Shown in pieces: positions 42,537 to 52,100 of a stretch of DNA of 64,000 bases. How positions within the stretch are numbered: the stretch's first letter is position 1; every line of letters starts with the position of its first letter. The notes under the pieces were generated by a model, which worked only from the letters and a program-made list of their open reading frames with translations, did not search any database and was not told the DNA's origin. The translations under genes were made by a program, and so were the position numbers. The DNA is from CATQHL01 sp965242895 (GTDB lineage Bacteria > Actinomycetota > Acidimicrobiia > Acidimicrobiales > CATQHL01), in assembly GCA_965242895.1 (NCBI GenBank), contig OZ251507.1:496001-560000 (forward strand), given 5' to 3'.

Positions 42537-43043
42537 ATGGTTTCTGCAGTCTTGAGCGCAATCGGTTTTCCATGCCTGATTTTTGCTTTGGCCTTGTTGG
42601 TCAGACAGCGAGCACCAAGGCTGTCTACGAACGCAAACGGCATCGCGCTCCAGACCGTGATCATTATGGTGGTGCTCATAGCCATAGCAGGCGCAATCGC
42701 AGCAGTCCTAGTCTCACGCGGAAATCAGGCTGTTTCAGAAATTGAACGCACCAACATCACAACACAGCCCTCCAATTACTCCAGTCAAACATTGTGCGAG
42801 GCGGCAGGCTTCAAGTGGGTCAACGCTGGTTGCCAGGCTTCAGAAGCATCGGATCCCGGAGCAGGGGGCGCTTTTAATTTATTTCAAACCCGGGCACATT
42901 GTGAGGGTCATAACCACGTGTGGACGCCTGGATCGGGCGGATCGGGCGGGACTTGCGCCGCCAACTCTGACAAAACCGCCTATCAATCGGAAGCCGCCTG
43001 TACTAGAGGCGGAGGGACTTGGGCTGCCAGTGCGTGCACTTAA
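42537..43043 (+). CDS. Flp/pilin-like protein with Cys/Trp modules, copy 2
   Basis: 168 residues from ATG 42537 (AAGGAG upstream; GTG 42531 also possible). Hydrophobic N terminus, then the same helix (ALQTVIIMVVLIAIAGAIAA) preceded by NANGI. The C-terminal ~100 residues carry three repeats of a C-x(n)-G/H-x-W-x(n)-C pattern: LCEAAGFKWVNAGC, HCEGHNHVWTPG followed by GTC, and ACTRGGGTWAASAC. Likely exported and disulfide-bonded. Together with copy 1 it may form the pilus or decorate it. Not a known named family. Confidence 0.65.
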   Translation: MVSAVLSAIGFPCLIFALALLVRQRAPRLSTNANGIALQTVIIMVVLIAIAGAIAAVLVSRGNQAVSEIERTNITTQPSNYSSQTLCEAAGFKWVNAGCQASEASDPGAGGAFNLFQTRAHCEGHNHVWTPGSGGSGGTCAANSDKTAYQSEAACTRGGGTWAASACT

Positions 43044-43136
43044 CAAGCAAGTCAAAGTTGAAGGCTAAATTCATCGTTCCATCTTCATAACGGAGCACTC
43101 GACTACTCCGTCTCGACAAGACAAGCGGGTCGGCGC

Positions 43137-43694
43137 ATGTCGAAACCGTCAGGAAGGAGAATGAAGAGTCCGTCCTCTCCTATGAGCCCTCTTGTCTTGA
43201 ATAAAGGGAACGCATTGGGAGCGTCGGAGGAAGAACCGCCCGCTTGCTCTGACAAGCGCTCTCTTCGCAGAAGGGCGTCAGCCGCAAACAGCGACGCCCG
43301 CGGCGAGGCGATACCGGTGGCGATTCTGTTTCTTGGCGTCATCTTTACGATTTTTCTGGGCGTGCACCTCGTGATTATGGCGATGGCTCGCACCGCCGTT
43401 CAGTCGGCTGCCGACGCCGCTGTGGTCGCTGCCCAGAGCGCCCTTCCGAGCGAACGCGTGGCCGAAGGGATGCTTGCGGCACGTATCGCCCTGGTCGCTT
43501 CGTCCAGCACCGTGCGGGAAACCCGCCCGCCGGCGATAGTGGTGGAAAACGGAAGAGGCGTCGTGCAGGCCCTCGTCTTCGCAGGCGCCATCTCGCCCAT
43601 ATTGGGTGGGGTGGAAGTGACCGCACTGGCCTGCGGCCCGCTAGACAATCTGACCGCTTCGGAACTCACGGAAACCGACCCTTGGACTTGTTGA
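43137..43694 (+). CDS. TadE-like pseudopilin 1
   Basis: A ~55-residue basic, Ser/Glu-rich N terminus, then the TadE-type helix (GEAIPVAILFLGVIFTIFLG) followed by a helix with AMARTAVQSAADAAVVAAQS, the usual TadE/TadG layout. C-terminal domain to 185 residues with AGAISPILGGVEVTALACG. ATG 43137; another ATG at 43161 is too close to the nearby GGAG. Overlaps the next gene by 13 bp. Confidence 0.72.
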   Translation: MSKPSGRRMKSPSSPMSPLVLNKGNALGASEEEPPACSDKRSLRRRASAANSDARGEAIPVAILFLGVIFTIFLGVHLVIMAMARTAVQSAADAAVVAAQSALPSERVAEGMLAARIALVASSSTVRETRPPAIVVENGRGVVQALVFAGAISPILGGVEVTALACGPLDNLTASELTETDPWTC

Positions 43695-44260
43695 AAGCGA
43701 TGCGGCGACGCTCCGAGGGCACCGTCGAAACTGGGTGCGGCCGCAGGCGCGGACTGGACTTGCGGCAAGCGATGCGGCGGCGCTCCGACGAGGGTTCGGG
43801 AACCGCCATCGGCGTTGCGATCATCTTCCCTGCCTTGATGCTCCTGATCGTTCTTCTCTCGGCGCTCACGGATTCTGTCCGCATCGAACAGGCACTGCAG
43901 GCTGCCGCCAACCGAGCCGCACGGACTGCGTCTCTCTGCTGCCAAAACATCGACGGCCCGCAGGGCGCTCTAGCCGTGGTGGAGTCCAGCCTGGAATCGG
44001 CCGAGGAGGCGAACGCCTTCAACCGCATCTTCTGCAACAACGACCTAGCCGGCGACGCCAACATAGTCTTCACCGACGTCGACGACACAGAAGTCGCTGC
44101 CGGCGAAAATAACCCCGTCCCTCCGGCAGGGACGGTCTACGTATTTCTGAGATGCCGAATTCCTCCCAAGATTCTGGGCGGCTTCGGCATTCCTTACTTC
44201 AACGCAGAAAGGCTGCTCGTGGGTGTAGCCACCCTCGATCCTTACCGCTCTAGGTCGTGA
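43682..44260 (+). CDS. TadE-like pseudopilin 2
   Basis: N terminus has a duplicated segment (LLKAMRRRSEG then LRQAMRRRSDEG), then the helix GVAIIFPALMLLIVLLSAL and QALQAAANRAARTASLCCQN, the typical Ala-rich segment after a TadE helix. C-terminal domain rich in Asn/Asp (NRIFCNNDLAGDANIVFTDV). TTG start; an ATG at 43700 is another option. The GTG/ATG of the next gene overlaps its stop. Confidence 0.72.
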   Translation: MDLLKAMRRRSEGTVETGCGRRRGLDLRQAMRRRSDEGSGTAIGVAIIFPALMLLIVLLSALTDSVRIEQALQAAANRAARTASLCCQNIDGPQGALAVVESSLESAEEANAFNRIFCNNDLAGDANIVFTDVDDTEVAAGENNPVPPAGTVYVFLRCRIPPKILGGFGIPYFNAERLLVGVATLDPYRSRS

Positions 44261-44910
44261 TGGGAACTCGGTCGCGCCAGGTCGTGATGGGAACTCGTAA
44301 GGGGTCGTGCGACCGGCCTAGACGCCGCCGGAAGCCCGTCAGCTTGCCTCCTTCAGCGGAAGGGTCTCCTCCCTCACGTCTAGTCGCAGCAGCCTCGGGG
44401 GGGGAGAACGTCAACTCGCCCCCTCCGGCGGAAGGGTCTCCTCCAGCGGACGGGCGTCGAGACGACCGGGGCGTATACGCTCCTTTTATCGCCGTCATAG
44501 CGGTGGCTCTGATACTGCTCAGCAGCATCGCATACGACGCCCCTCGCATCATTGCCGCCCGCCAGGACGTTGCTCATGCCGCCAACGAGGCCGCCCGAGT
44601 CGCCGCTGTGACTATCGCCAGCGGCGGTTCACTGGCCGACGCCAAGCAAGCGGCGGAAGACCGAGTGGGGAAGGTGCCGCTGATCTACGGGGAGGCAATC
44701 CTCATTGCTTCCGTGGACTGCGTGGGTTCCTGGATAGAGGTGCTCGTGGTGTCTGGCTACAGGTTGAGGTCGGCTCTGAGACTGGGCAGAGCGCGGCAGC
44801 CGCTCATCGCTAGAGGGGCTGCTGAAGCCGTTCTCATCCGACCGGACGGCGTTCGGGAAGAGAACATTAAATATCTTGGGGAGTGCCCCATAATCCCAGC
44901 AACTTCTTAG
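44260..44910 (+). CDS. TadG-like pseudopilin 3
   Basis: 216 residues from ATG 44260, which overlaps the previous stop. The first ~65 residues are low-complexity, partly from a 17-bp repeat TCGTGATGGGAACTCG (44255-44300). Helix GVYAPFIAVIAVALILLSSI then AARQDVAHAANEAARVAAVT (TadG layout). C-terminal domain with ILIASVDCVGSWIEVLVVSG. The three adjacent pseudopilins probably prime or cap the Tad pilus. Confidence 0.7.
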   Translation: MGTRSRQVVMGTRKGSCDRPRRRRKPVSLPPSAEGSPPSRLVAAASGGENVNSPPPAEGSPPADGRRDDRGVYAPFIAVIAVALILLSSIAYDAPRIIAARQDVAHAANEAARVAAVTIASGGSLADAKQAAEDRVGKVPLIYGEAILIASVDCVGSWIEVLVVSGYRLRSALRLGRARQPLIARGAAEAVLIRPDGVREENIKYLGECPIIPATS

Positions 44911-44990
44911 AACACCTTCAGAACCTCCTAACACACCTCCAGAACTTCAGAACAGCGGAGCCTGCACACTCAGGACACTGGACATTCAGG

Positions 44991-45056
44991 ACATTCAGAC
45001 GCCGGGGACTGGACATTCAGACGCCGGGGACTGGACATTCAGACACCGGACACGCC
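44991..45056. repeat. Three 22-bp tandem repeats before the LysM gene
   Basis: Copies ACATTCAGACGCCGGGGACT + GG at 44991-45012 and 45013-45034, and a diverged copy at 45035-45056. They sit in a 285-bp gap that also has CAGAAC repeats (44910-44955). No gene is supported there. Confidence 0.9.
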
Positions 45057-45195
45057 GAAGTTTCAGAACTAAGAACAGTTGGCGGCTACCAATCCCGCTC
45101 GTTTGACTATAGAATTGCGGGTATCGCGTAAGACACCGACGAAGTGGTGGATAGTTACGTGTCGCATACCTACTCAAAGTTAGGATTATGCCTTC

Positions 45196-48100
45196 ATGGC
45201 ACGAATTCCCCAGGGGAACGAGAAAGAAAAAGAAGATCAGTATCCGGTATCTGAGGAAAGCCCAGTATCTGAGGGAGACGTTGAGAAGTCAACAAGATTT
45301 AACCTACTTGGAGACGCAATTGCGCTGCTCATACTCATCGCCCTCCCTCTTGCGATGTTCTTCGTTCTCGGGTCTCCGCAATTCGCCCTGCCGTCGGAAT
45401 GGCAAGACGTGCAGGGGCGCATTTCCGATGGAACGCTCCCGTCCGCGAACATCGTCGACATCGTTGCGGGCGTGCTCGCAGTCGCATGGCTGGGAGCGCT
45501 CATTACGCTCATCGTCTCGGTCATGAGCCGAACCAGGCGGCGCCGCGCCAAGGTCTCGAGGGGGGGAAGTCGTCGCGGCAGCGAGAAAGGCCGGTCATTA
45601 GACACGCTCGAGGCGTACCCGGGGGCCGCCCCAGAAAGCTCGGGGGCGGACGATGAGGTGCCCTGGTACCGGCAGAGCCCGCCCATCTTTGAAGAACCTG
45701 TCAGCGACTTCCAGACCCAGGTGATCGTCACGTCTTCGGAGGCCGAAGACGTTCCTGAATATCAGGCGATTCACCAGGCTCCCGCCGCTGACCCCTTTAG
45801 CGGCGCCGGGAGGGTCGCCGAGACGAGCGGCTATGCAGTCCCTGCGGAGACCCAGGAGCAGCCGACGATTCAGGAAACTCCCGTCGTCGGCTACGGAACG
45901 ATAGAGGATCAAGGGTGGCAGAGCCAGGCTGAGACGTATCCTCCGACCGAGGCGTATCAGACTCCGACTGGGACGTATCCTCCGACTGAGACGTTTCCCC
46001 CCGCTGAGGCGTATCCCCCGACCGAGGCGTATGCGGACACCCAAGTCGCCGCTGGGGTCATTTCCCATGAATCGGCGAGGTCGCCCTCCGTAGAAGCGCC
46101 AGAGATCGTTCCGGTGCGCGCCTACTACATCTCTCGCAACGACGACACTCTGCGCAGCATCTCCGCACAATTCCTGAACTCGCCTGCACGCTGGGAAGAA
46201 TTACGAACGCTCAACGCCGCATATCCAGGCATTGCGTCTCTGGGGCCTGACGACCTCGTACCGCTAGGCAGCGCACTCATGCTGCCAGGAGATCCGATGC
46301 CCTGGGGCAAGCCAGATCCGGTGTTTCTGTGGACATTGGCGGAGCGTTTCCTGTACGCCGCCTGGGGAAGGGAACCTGCGCCTGCGGAAGTGGTGCCCTT
46401 CTGGAGGGGTCTGGCGCACGGCTCCGAACTCGAAACGTCCGCTCTCCCCGACATCGCAGGGCTGCCCGGTTTGGGCGCTGGCCAGCAGCCAGAAGGCCCT
46501 GAGGCGGGGGCGCTTGACACGTCCTCTTCTGCGCTAGCTCCGTCTGTCTCAGACGCTCCGCCGGGGGCAGACGCCGGTCAGGTGCTCACCACGAAACCTG
46601 GCCCGCAGCCTCCGACAGCGGAATCTCCGCCGGAGCCACCTCTCAGCCATGAACCTGAGGAGGCGCCTTCCTACGAACCGCAACCGACCGCTGGGGTCGC
46701 TGCGCCTGGGGTCGCCGCGCCCGCAGGGGCGCAAGCCCCTCCCGCGCCCGCTGGGGCGCAAGCCCCTCCCCCGCACACAGCGCCGCCGATCCAAGAGCCG
46801 ACGCACGCTCCGGAACCTCCTGCTTTACCCGACGAGCAAGCACCTGCAGCACCGGAAATTCCGGCCCCCGCCTACGAGACTCCCTCCGCGCCCGTCGCCT
46901 ACGAAACGCCGTCGCCCTCCCAGGAACCGCCGCCGCTGCCGCCGGAAACACCGCCCCCGGCTGCCTACGAAACGCCCGCACCAGTCGCATACGAAACGCC
47001 GTCCGCACCTGCCGAAACGCCCGCACCCCCTGCCTACGAAACACCGGCAGCCGCCGCATATGAACCGCCCTCCGCACCCGCCGAAACACCCGCGCCGGCT
47101 GCCTACGAACCGCCCGCAGCACCCGAGACGCCCGCACCGCCTGCCTACGAGACGCCCTCCGCACCCGCCGCCTACGAGACGCCCGCACCTCACGCCTACG
47201 AACCGCCGCCGCACCCGTCGGAAACTCCTCCGGCCGCCTACGACACGCCCGCACCTCCCCTATACGACACGCCCTCCGCACCCCCTGCCTACGAACCGCC
47301 TGCACCTCCCCCATACGAACCGCCCGCACCCCACGCCTACGAACCGCCGCCGGCTGCCTACGAACCGCCGCCGCTCGCCCCCCCAGAAGAATTCGAGGAG
47401 CAAGAAGCGCCCCCCCTGCCGACGTTCATGCCGTCAATGACCGGCGCCGATCCTTCAACAAGAATCTCCGAGCAGAACATCATCGCTTCACGACGCAGCC
47501 TCGCAGGAACTGCCATAGGCGACGCAATGCTGCTCTGGCAGCTTTCACGAATCCGCCGGCGTCGGGGAGACCGTGACAGTCAAACCCTCGACCCTCTAGA
47601 GGAAGCGCTCAGGCAAAGCGCAAGGATGGACTCCCTGCGTCTCATCGAGGCGGCTATGCGGCACTTGCGGGCTGTCACGGTGGCGCAGCTCAGGAGAAAA
47701 CCCAAGGTGGTCGCCGTGCGTGTGGGCGCTTACGGCTTTGAGGTGCTGCTCGATCAGCCCACCGAAGCACCCGAGTACTGGGTGGCAGCCTCCGGCGGAT
47801 ACGTTCTGGAGCTGGCCGAAGGGGTCACGATCGAACACCTCGACTCCTTCGGGCAAGGACCCTCATTGTGTCCGGCGCTCGTCCCTGTCGGAGACACGGT
47901 GGAAGGGCCGCTGCTGCTGAACTTCGAAGAGATCGGCTGCTTGACGATTGCCGGGCCGGAAGCTCAGTCCAACGGTCTGCTCTCAGCCATAGTGGAAGCA
48001 CTCGGCTCTTCGCCCATGGCCGAAAGCGTCAGGGTCATAGCCCTAGGAGTAGATGCGCCGCAAGGCCCGGGCTGGGAACGTGTCATGTCCACCAGTTTCG

Positions 48101-48441
48101 ACTCTCCCCACCTTGAGCAGCTTCTCGTGAGAGCGAGCAAGTCCGAGCCGCTCGGCGGCGACGCCGAACTCGACGTTTTGGTGGTGGGACAGGGACACGA
48201 CATTTTGATCCAGCGTGCCGGACAAATCGCAACCACCCCTGGGTCAAACCTGGCGCTGGTGGGCGCGACCTCCTCGGCTCCCACACGCTGGCCGTGGAGA
48301 ATCCACATAGACGCCACTTCCCGTGCCGTGGTGCAGCCAATTGCATTCACGATGCTGGCTGCACAAGCCGCGTCACCAGACATAGCCGCATCCCTTATGG
48401 CTTCGCCCTCCGAAATCCCCAACTATCCCCCCGGTTACTGA
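45196..48441 (+). CDS. Large membrane protein with LysM domain and Pro/Ala/Glu repeat region
   Basis: 1081 residues. Two N-terminal helices (AIALLILIALPLAMFFVLGS about 40-60; VAGVLAVAWLGALITLIVSV about 90-110). A LysM domain (AYYISRNDDTLRSISAQFLN, LNAAYPGIASLGPDDLVPLG) at about 305-360 binds peptidoglycan. A long repeat region (about 430-735) of units such as APAAYETPAPHAYEPPPHPS follows. The final ~325 residues are a conserved-looking cytoplasmic-type domain (SRRSLAGTAIGDAMLLWQLS, IGCLTIAGPEAQSNGLLSAI). It resembles the N-terminal and central parts of actinobacterial LysM-BTAD proteins beside Tad loci, but without the BTAD domain. Confidence 0.78.
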   Translation: MARIPQGNEKEKEDQYPVSEESPVSEGDVEKSTRFNLLGDAIALLILIALPLAMFFVLGSPQFALPSEWQDVQGRISDGTLPSANIVDIVAGVLAVAWLGALITLIVSVMSRTRRRRAKVSRGGSRRGSEKGRSLDTLEAYPGAAPESSGADDEVPWYRQSPPIFEEPVSDFQTQVIVTSSEAEDVPEYQAIHQAPAADPFSGAGRVAETSGYAVPAETQEQPTIQETPVVGYGTIEDQGWQSQAETYPPTEAYQTPTGTYPPTETFPPAEAYPPTEAYADTQVAAGVISHESARSPSVEAPEIVPVRAYYISRNDDTLRSISAQFLNSPARWEELRTLNAAYPGIASLGPDDLVPLGSALMLPGDPMPWGKPDPVFLWTLAERFLYAAWGREPAPAEVVPFWRGLAHGSELETSALPDIAGLPGLGAGQQPEGPEAGALDTSSSALAPSVSDAPPGADAGQVLTTKPGPQPPTAESPPEPPLSHEPEEAPSYEPQPTAGVAAPGVAAPAGAQAPPAPAGAQAPPPHTAPPIQEPTHAPEPPALPDEQAPAAPEIPAPAYETPSAPVAYETPSPSQEPPPLPPETPPPAAYETPAPVAYETPSAPAETPAPPAYETPAAAAYEPPSAPAETPAPAAYEPPAAPETPAPPAYETPSAPAAYETPAPHAYEPPPHPSETPPAAYDTPAPPLYDTPSAPPAYEPPAPPPYEPPAPHAYEPPPAAYEPPPLAPPEEFEEQEAPPLPTFMPSMTGADPSTRISEQNIIASRRSLAGTAIGDAMLLWQLSRIRRRRGDRDSQTLDPLEEALRQSARMDSLRLIEAAMRHLRAVTVAQLRRKPKVVAVRVGAYGFEVLLDQPTEAPEYWVAASGGYVLELAEGVTIEHLDSFGQGPSLCPALVPVGDTVEGPLLLNFEEIGCLTIAGPEAQSNGLLSAIVEALGSSPMAESVRVIALGVDAPQGPGWERVMSTSFDSPHLEQLLVRASKSEPLGGDAELDVLVVGQGHDILIQRAGQIATTPGSNLALVGATSSAPTRWPWRIHIDATSRAVVQPIAFTMLAAQAASPDIAASLMASPSEIPNYPPGY

Positions 48442-50078
48442 TGACTACTCATTCACACCTAAAGTCCAAGTTCGCATCCAGATTCAAGAACCGCAGACCG
48501 GTCTCCAGGAACGGCAGGCTCTTGGTCGCAGGTCTCCTCACGATCTCGCTTATGGCGACCGCCTGCGGCGGAGGAGAAACGGCAGGAGGGGCATCTGAGG
48601 AGAACGGGCCCTCGACAGCCGACGACGCATCAGCCCAAGTCGGAACCTTGGCCAACACAAGGCCAGGGCAAGGAATCAAGGCGGCGGGAGGCGACCCTAT
48701 GGGGGGCGGCGACTGCTCAGATATGGCCGCCGAGGAGGACAGCTCTCCGCAAAAATTCAAGATCGCATGGATAGAACCAGACCTCGAGAACCTAGCTCAG
48801 CTCGGCTTGGAAGTCTTAGACCTAGAACACCTCAGCCTGATAATGCAGTCCTACATCAACGAGATAAACAGGCACGGGGGCGTCAACGGCAACTGCTTTG
48901 AGGCGTTGATCAACGTCTGGGACGTTGCCCAGTCAGAAAGCGAAATCACGCGAATCTGCACGGAACTGCCCCAGCAGCAACCCTTGGCCGTGATGTCTCT
49001 GAGAATGAGCGAAATCCTGTTTAACTGCCTGACCTTGGCCGGCGGCATCCCGACGATGTCCATCAACTCTTCTCTGACGGAAGAGAATTTCGCCAACTCA
49101 GGCGGACTCCTCTTCGACGACCGCGGCTCCAGCGAATATCAATTCAAAGGCAGCCTCATAACGGCCTTGGACGTCGGCGAAATCGGGCCGAGCGATCGGG
49201 TGGCTCTCCTATACACCCAGCCCACCGATCCCGCAAACGACAGAACCGCCGACGAGATTGCGGAAATTGACAACTTTGCCGAAAGCCTGGGGATTCGCAT
49301 CGAATCCAACGTTGCGATGCCGGAGGGGTATAGCGGTATTCCACTCCTGATCCTGGAAGAGCAGAAGAGGCGCTACGAAGCCGGTACTAGCGACACACCC
49401 GTCACCGAAGAGCAGGCAGCTCGTCTTGACCAGATGGACACTTTCTATGAGGCCATGGTCAATCAGATGCAGTCGACAGGTATCACCGCAGTAGTGTCGA
49501 ACAGCGACTGGTCGCACACTCGCCGCCTCATGGTAGCGGCCGACCCGATCGATTGGTTCCCCACCTGGATAGTCAACGACATCCAGACGGCCAGTCTGAT
49601 CTTGGGCAGGGCGCCGGAACGTCAAGCTGTGAACCTCCTTCAGGCCAGTTCCTGGCGAACACCGGGCGATCCGCTCACGGGCTTGGACCAGGGATGCCAC
49701 ACCCTTCGCAACAGCTTGGACGCCGACCCCTTCGCCTACCAGCACCACACCGACGCCTGGGTGCTGATGATGTCGATGTGCGACGCATTAGACGTGCTCT
49801 TCGGCGCAATCTCGAAAGCAGGAATTTCCCTGACACGCGAGTCTCTGGTTGCTGCCCTGGAAGAAACCAGTTTCGACGCCCTTCACGGTCTGCACATCGA
49901 ATTCAGCCCCAGTGACAGATACGGCTCAGACAACATGCGTGCGCTCAAAGCCGACCCGGACTGCGCCCTCAATCCGTGGGGCTGCCTGCGCCCCGTCGAA
50001 GGAACGGGATGGACCGAAGTCACACAAGGCCTTGGCGACGGCGAAGATACACAAACAGAGGGTTCCACTAGTGGGTAA
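48441..50078 (+). CDS. Periplasmic-binding-protein type 1 (LivJ/AmiC-like) lipoprotein
   Basis: From ATG 48441, overlapping the previous stop. Signal peptide GRLLVAGLLTISLMATA followed by Cys (lipoprotein). Mature domain with FKIAWIEPDLENLAQLGLEV, NEINRHGGVNGNCFEALINV, GSLITALDVGEIGPSDRVAL and YQHHTDAWVLMMSMCDALDV, typical of branched-chain amino acid/amide receptor folds. Binding residues cannot be assigned by eye. It begins an ABC importer operon, but the permeases that follow are of the SsuC type, normally served by a type 2 binding protein. Overlaps the next gene by 8 bp. Confidence 0.8.
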   Translation: MTTHSHLKSKFASRFKNRRPVSRNGRLLVAGLLTISLMATACGGGETAGGASEENGPSTADDASAQVGTLANTRPGQGIKAAGGDPMGGGDCSDMAAEEDSSPQKFKIAWIEPDLENLAQLGLEVLDLEHLSLIMQSYINEINRHGGVNGNCFEALINVWDVAQSESEITRICTELPQQQPLAVMSLRMSEILFNCLTLAGGIPTMSINSSLTEENFANSGGLLFDDRGSSEYQFKGSLITALDVGEIGPSDRVALLYTQPTDPANDRTADEIAEIDNFAESLGIRIESNVAMPEGYSGIPLLILEEQKRRYEAGTSDTPVTEEQAARLDQMDTFYEAMVNQMQSTGITAVVSNSDWSHTRRLMVAADPIDWFPTWIVNDIQTASLILGRAPERQAVNLLQASSWRTPGDPLTGLDQGCHTLRNSLDADPFAYQHHTDAWVLMMSMCDALDVLFGAISKAGISLTRESLVAALEETSFDALHGLHIEFSPSDRYGSDNMRALKADPDCALNPWGCLRPVEGTGWTEVTQGLGDGEDTQTEGSTSG

Positions 50079-51252
50079 AGGGGGCAAGACATTGTGCAGG
50101 TTGGCAGCCCTCTTTGCGGTGATCGGCGTTCTGGCCTCCTGTGGAGGAACAGGAGCAGGTTCGTCTGAATCAGCGTCCGGCAACTCTCCTCCGGAAAACC
50201 CGCAAGCGGCGGCCGTCATCAGATTGGCCGTTAGGCCGAACCCGCTCTGGAACTGGCTGAAAGACAGCGGAACGCTCACGGAGTGGGAACGCTCCTGGAA
50301 CATTAGCGTCATCGAAAACACCCTTTCCAACCATTTCGGGGTCTTTGCGGGCGGCCACGCCGACATAGTGATCATGAACGCAATGGACGTAGCCGACATC
50401 GTCCTGCAGTCGGAGCGCGACGCCGTAATCCTGGGCAAACTGACCTACGACCGCAGTTTCCTGGGAGTGCATCGTCATTCACAAATCAGTTCGCTGGAAG
50501 ACTTGTCGGGCAAGAAAATCGCCGTCAACAGTTCCGTTGAATCCACCAGGTTGTGGGGGGTGATAGCCAGGGAACTCTACGGCATGGACCTCAGGGAAGG
50601 GGGGCGTGACTTCGAAATGGAGTTCGTGAACTCCACGATCGTCGCCGACTTGGTAGTCAGAGGGCAAGTAGACGCCTGCATCTGCCTGCCCGACGCCAGC
50701 GCCTCTTTCCTGCTGACGGGCGATTTGAAACCCCTCTACGAAGGAAGATCAGCCGCTGATATCTACTCGGAAAGAATCGCCGACTCAGCGTCCGCTCTGC
50801 CGCTAGACGAAGTCTTCGTGGTGGACAGAAACTGGTTCGAAGCAAACCAGCGATCCGTCGACTTTCTGCTGTCTCTTTGGGAGGAGGCGCTCAATGAGTG
50901 GAAGCTGAACAAGGCAAGGATCATCACCAACTACCCGACATTGTTCTCGATTGAGGGAGACGAACAGATCTCGTGGATGGTCGGCTACATCGACCAGAAC
51001 GACTGGATCGTTCCTTCTGTCTATGTGGGCAGAGACGACGAAGCCACCAACTCCGAAATATTCTCACGGATGCAGGAAGCAGAACTGGTCGCTTCGGACG
51101 CCGTCAACCCTGAATTCGATCTTTCTTTTGCGGGTGAAATCGCCGCACTGGAAAGCATCCTGATACCTGGGGCATCCGGAGGCGATGCTGAGGGCGACCT
51201 GGGACGCCTTTCGGATCGTATGTCTACGCCCGATCAGGGCGACAACGAATAA
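50071..51252 (+). CDS. SsuA/TauA/NMT1-like ABC substrate-binding lipoprotein
   Basis: 393 residues from GTG 50071 (GAGGG upstream), which overlaps the previous stop. Signal peptide CRLAALFAVIGVLA with lipobox VLASCGG. Mature domain: VIRLAVRPNPLWNWLKDSGT, NTLSNHFGVFAGGHADIVIM, SSLEDLSGKKIAVNSSVEST and DACICLPDASASFLLTGDLK, the pattern of NitT/TauT-type receptors. The natural partner of the two permeases and ATPase that follow. The ligand is unknown; sulfonates, nitrate, pyrimidine precursors or aromatics are possibilities. Confidence 0.85.
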   Translation: MGKGGKTLCRLAALFAVIGVLASCGGTGAGSSESASGNSPPENPQAAAVIRLAVRPNPLWNWLKDSGTLTEWERSWNISVIENTLSNHFGVFAGGHADIVIMNAMDVADIVLQSERDAVILGKLTYDRSFLGVHRHSQISSLEDLSGKKIAVNSSVESTRLWGVIARELYGMDLREGGRDFEMEFVNSTIVADLVVRGQVDACICLPDASASFLLTGDLKPLYEGRSAADIYSERIADSASALPLDEVFVVDRNWFEANQRSVDFLLSLWEEALNEWKLNKARIITNYPTLFSIEGDEQISWMVGYIDQNDWIVPSVYVGRDDEATNSEIFSRMQEAELVASDAVNPEFDLSFAGEIAALESILIPGASGGDAEGDLGRLSDRMSTPDQGDNE

Positions 51253-51257
51253 GCGGA

Positions 51258-52100
51258 ATGACGAGCGTGGCCTCCGTAACCCCAAACAACCTTTCCGAGC
51301 TTTCCGCTCGAGAGACGCGCAAGGCGGTCTTGCGCCGCTGGAGCGTTAGAATTAGCGTCCTGGTGGGTTGGGGTGCCTTCATCGGCATCTGGTATCTGTT
51401 CTCGAACGTAGTCATCAACGATCCGAGGCTGCCTGCCCCGCACCTGGTTCTCAACAGGGCAGGGCAAATAATCTCGGGCGGCGGCTTCGGCTCGAATCTC
51501 TGGAGCAGCCTTTCGAGGCTTCTGAGCGGCTTCTTGCTGGCCGTCGTGTTGAGCGGCATCCTCGGTCTCCTCATCGCCTACAGCGAGTGGTGGAAGAACC
51601 TGCTGCAGAATCTGCTGCAGCTGATCGTCGGAATTCCCACGATCGGCTTCGCCGTGCTGGCGCTGGTTCTGTTCGGCATCTCGCCTGCCGGCCCGATCCT
51701 GACCACGATGCTGGTCGCCACCCCCTACATCACGATCAACGTGGCTCAAGGGATAACCGGCGTCGACCGCAGGCTGATCGTCATGAGCGAAGCTTTCGGG
51801 CGAACCCGCCAGCAGATCGTGCGGGACGTCCTGCTGCCGTCTTCGCTCCTGTCCTTGCTTGGCGGAGCGCGACTCGCATTTGCGGTGGCTTGGCGCATGG
51901 AACTCCTGAGCGAAGTCTTCGCTGCCTCTAGGGGCATCGGGTTTCAGATACGCTCCAGTTTCGAAAGCTACGACACGCAGGCCATGCTGGCCTGGACGAT
52001 CCTGTTCGTGGCGGTAATGCTCATCTTTGAACATCTCGTCCTGCGGCAGATAGAGCGTTGGGCGTCACACTGGCGCCTGTCGGAATCTGGAGGTGGATAG
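51258..52100 (+). CDS. NitT/TauT-type ABC importer permease 1
   Basis: Six predicted helices in 280 residues (IRVSVLVGWGAFIGIWYLFS is the first). SsuC-family marks: SSLSRLLSGFLLAVVLSGIL, GIPTIGFAVLALVLFGISPA and the EAA loop MSEAFGRTRQQIVRDVLLPS. ATG start 6 bp past the SsuA stop. The next permease overlaps its stop. Confidence 0.9.
   Translation: MTSVASVTPNNLSELSARETRKAVLRRWSVRISVLVGWGAFIGIWYLFSNVVINDPRLPAPHLVLNRAGQIISGGGFGSNLWSSLSRLLSGFLLAVVLSGILGLLIAYSEWWKNLLQNLLQLIVGIPTIGFAVLALVLFGISPAGPILTTMLVATPYITINVAQGITGVDRRLIVMSEAFGRTRQQIVRDVLLPSSLLSLLGGARLAFAVAWRMELLSEVFAASRGIGFQIRSSFESYDTQAMLAWTILFVAVMLIFEHLVLRQIERWASHWRLSESGGG

Noticed and set aside
46643..47440. Several Arg- or Pro-rich frames over the repeat region of the LysM protein
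   Set aside because: All are shadows of the Pro/Ala/Glu repeat in other frames; the sense frame is continuous with folded domains on both sides.
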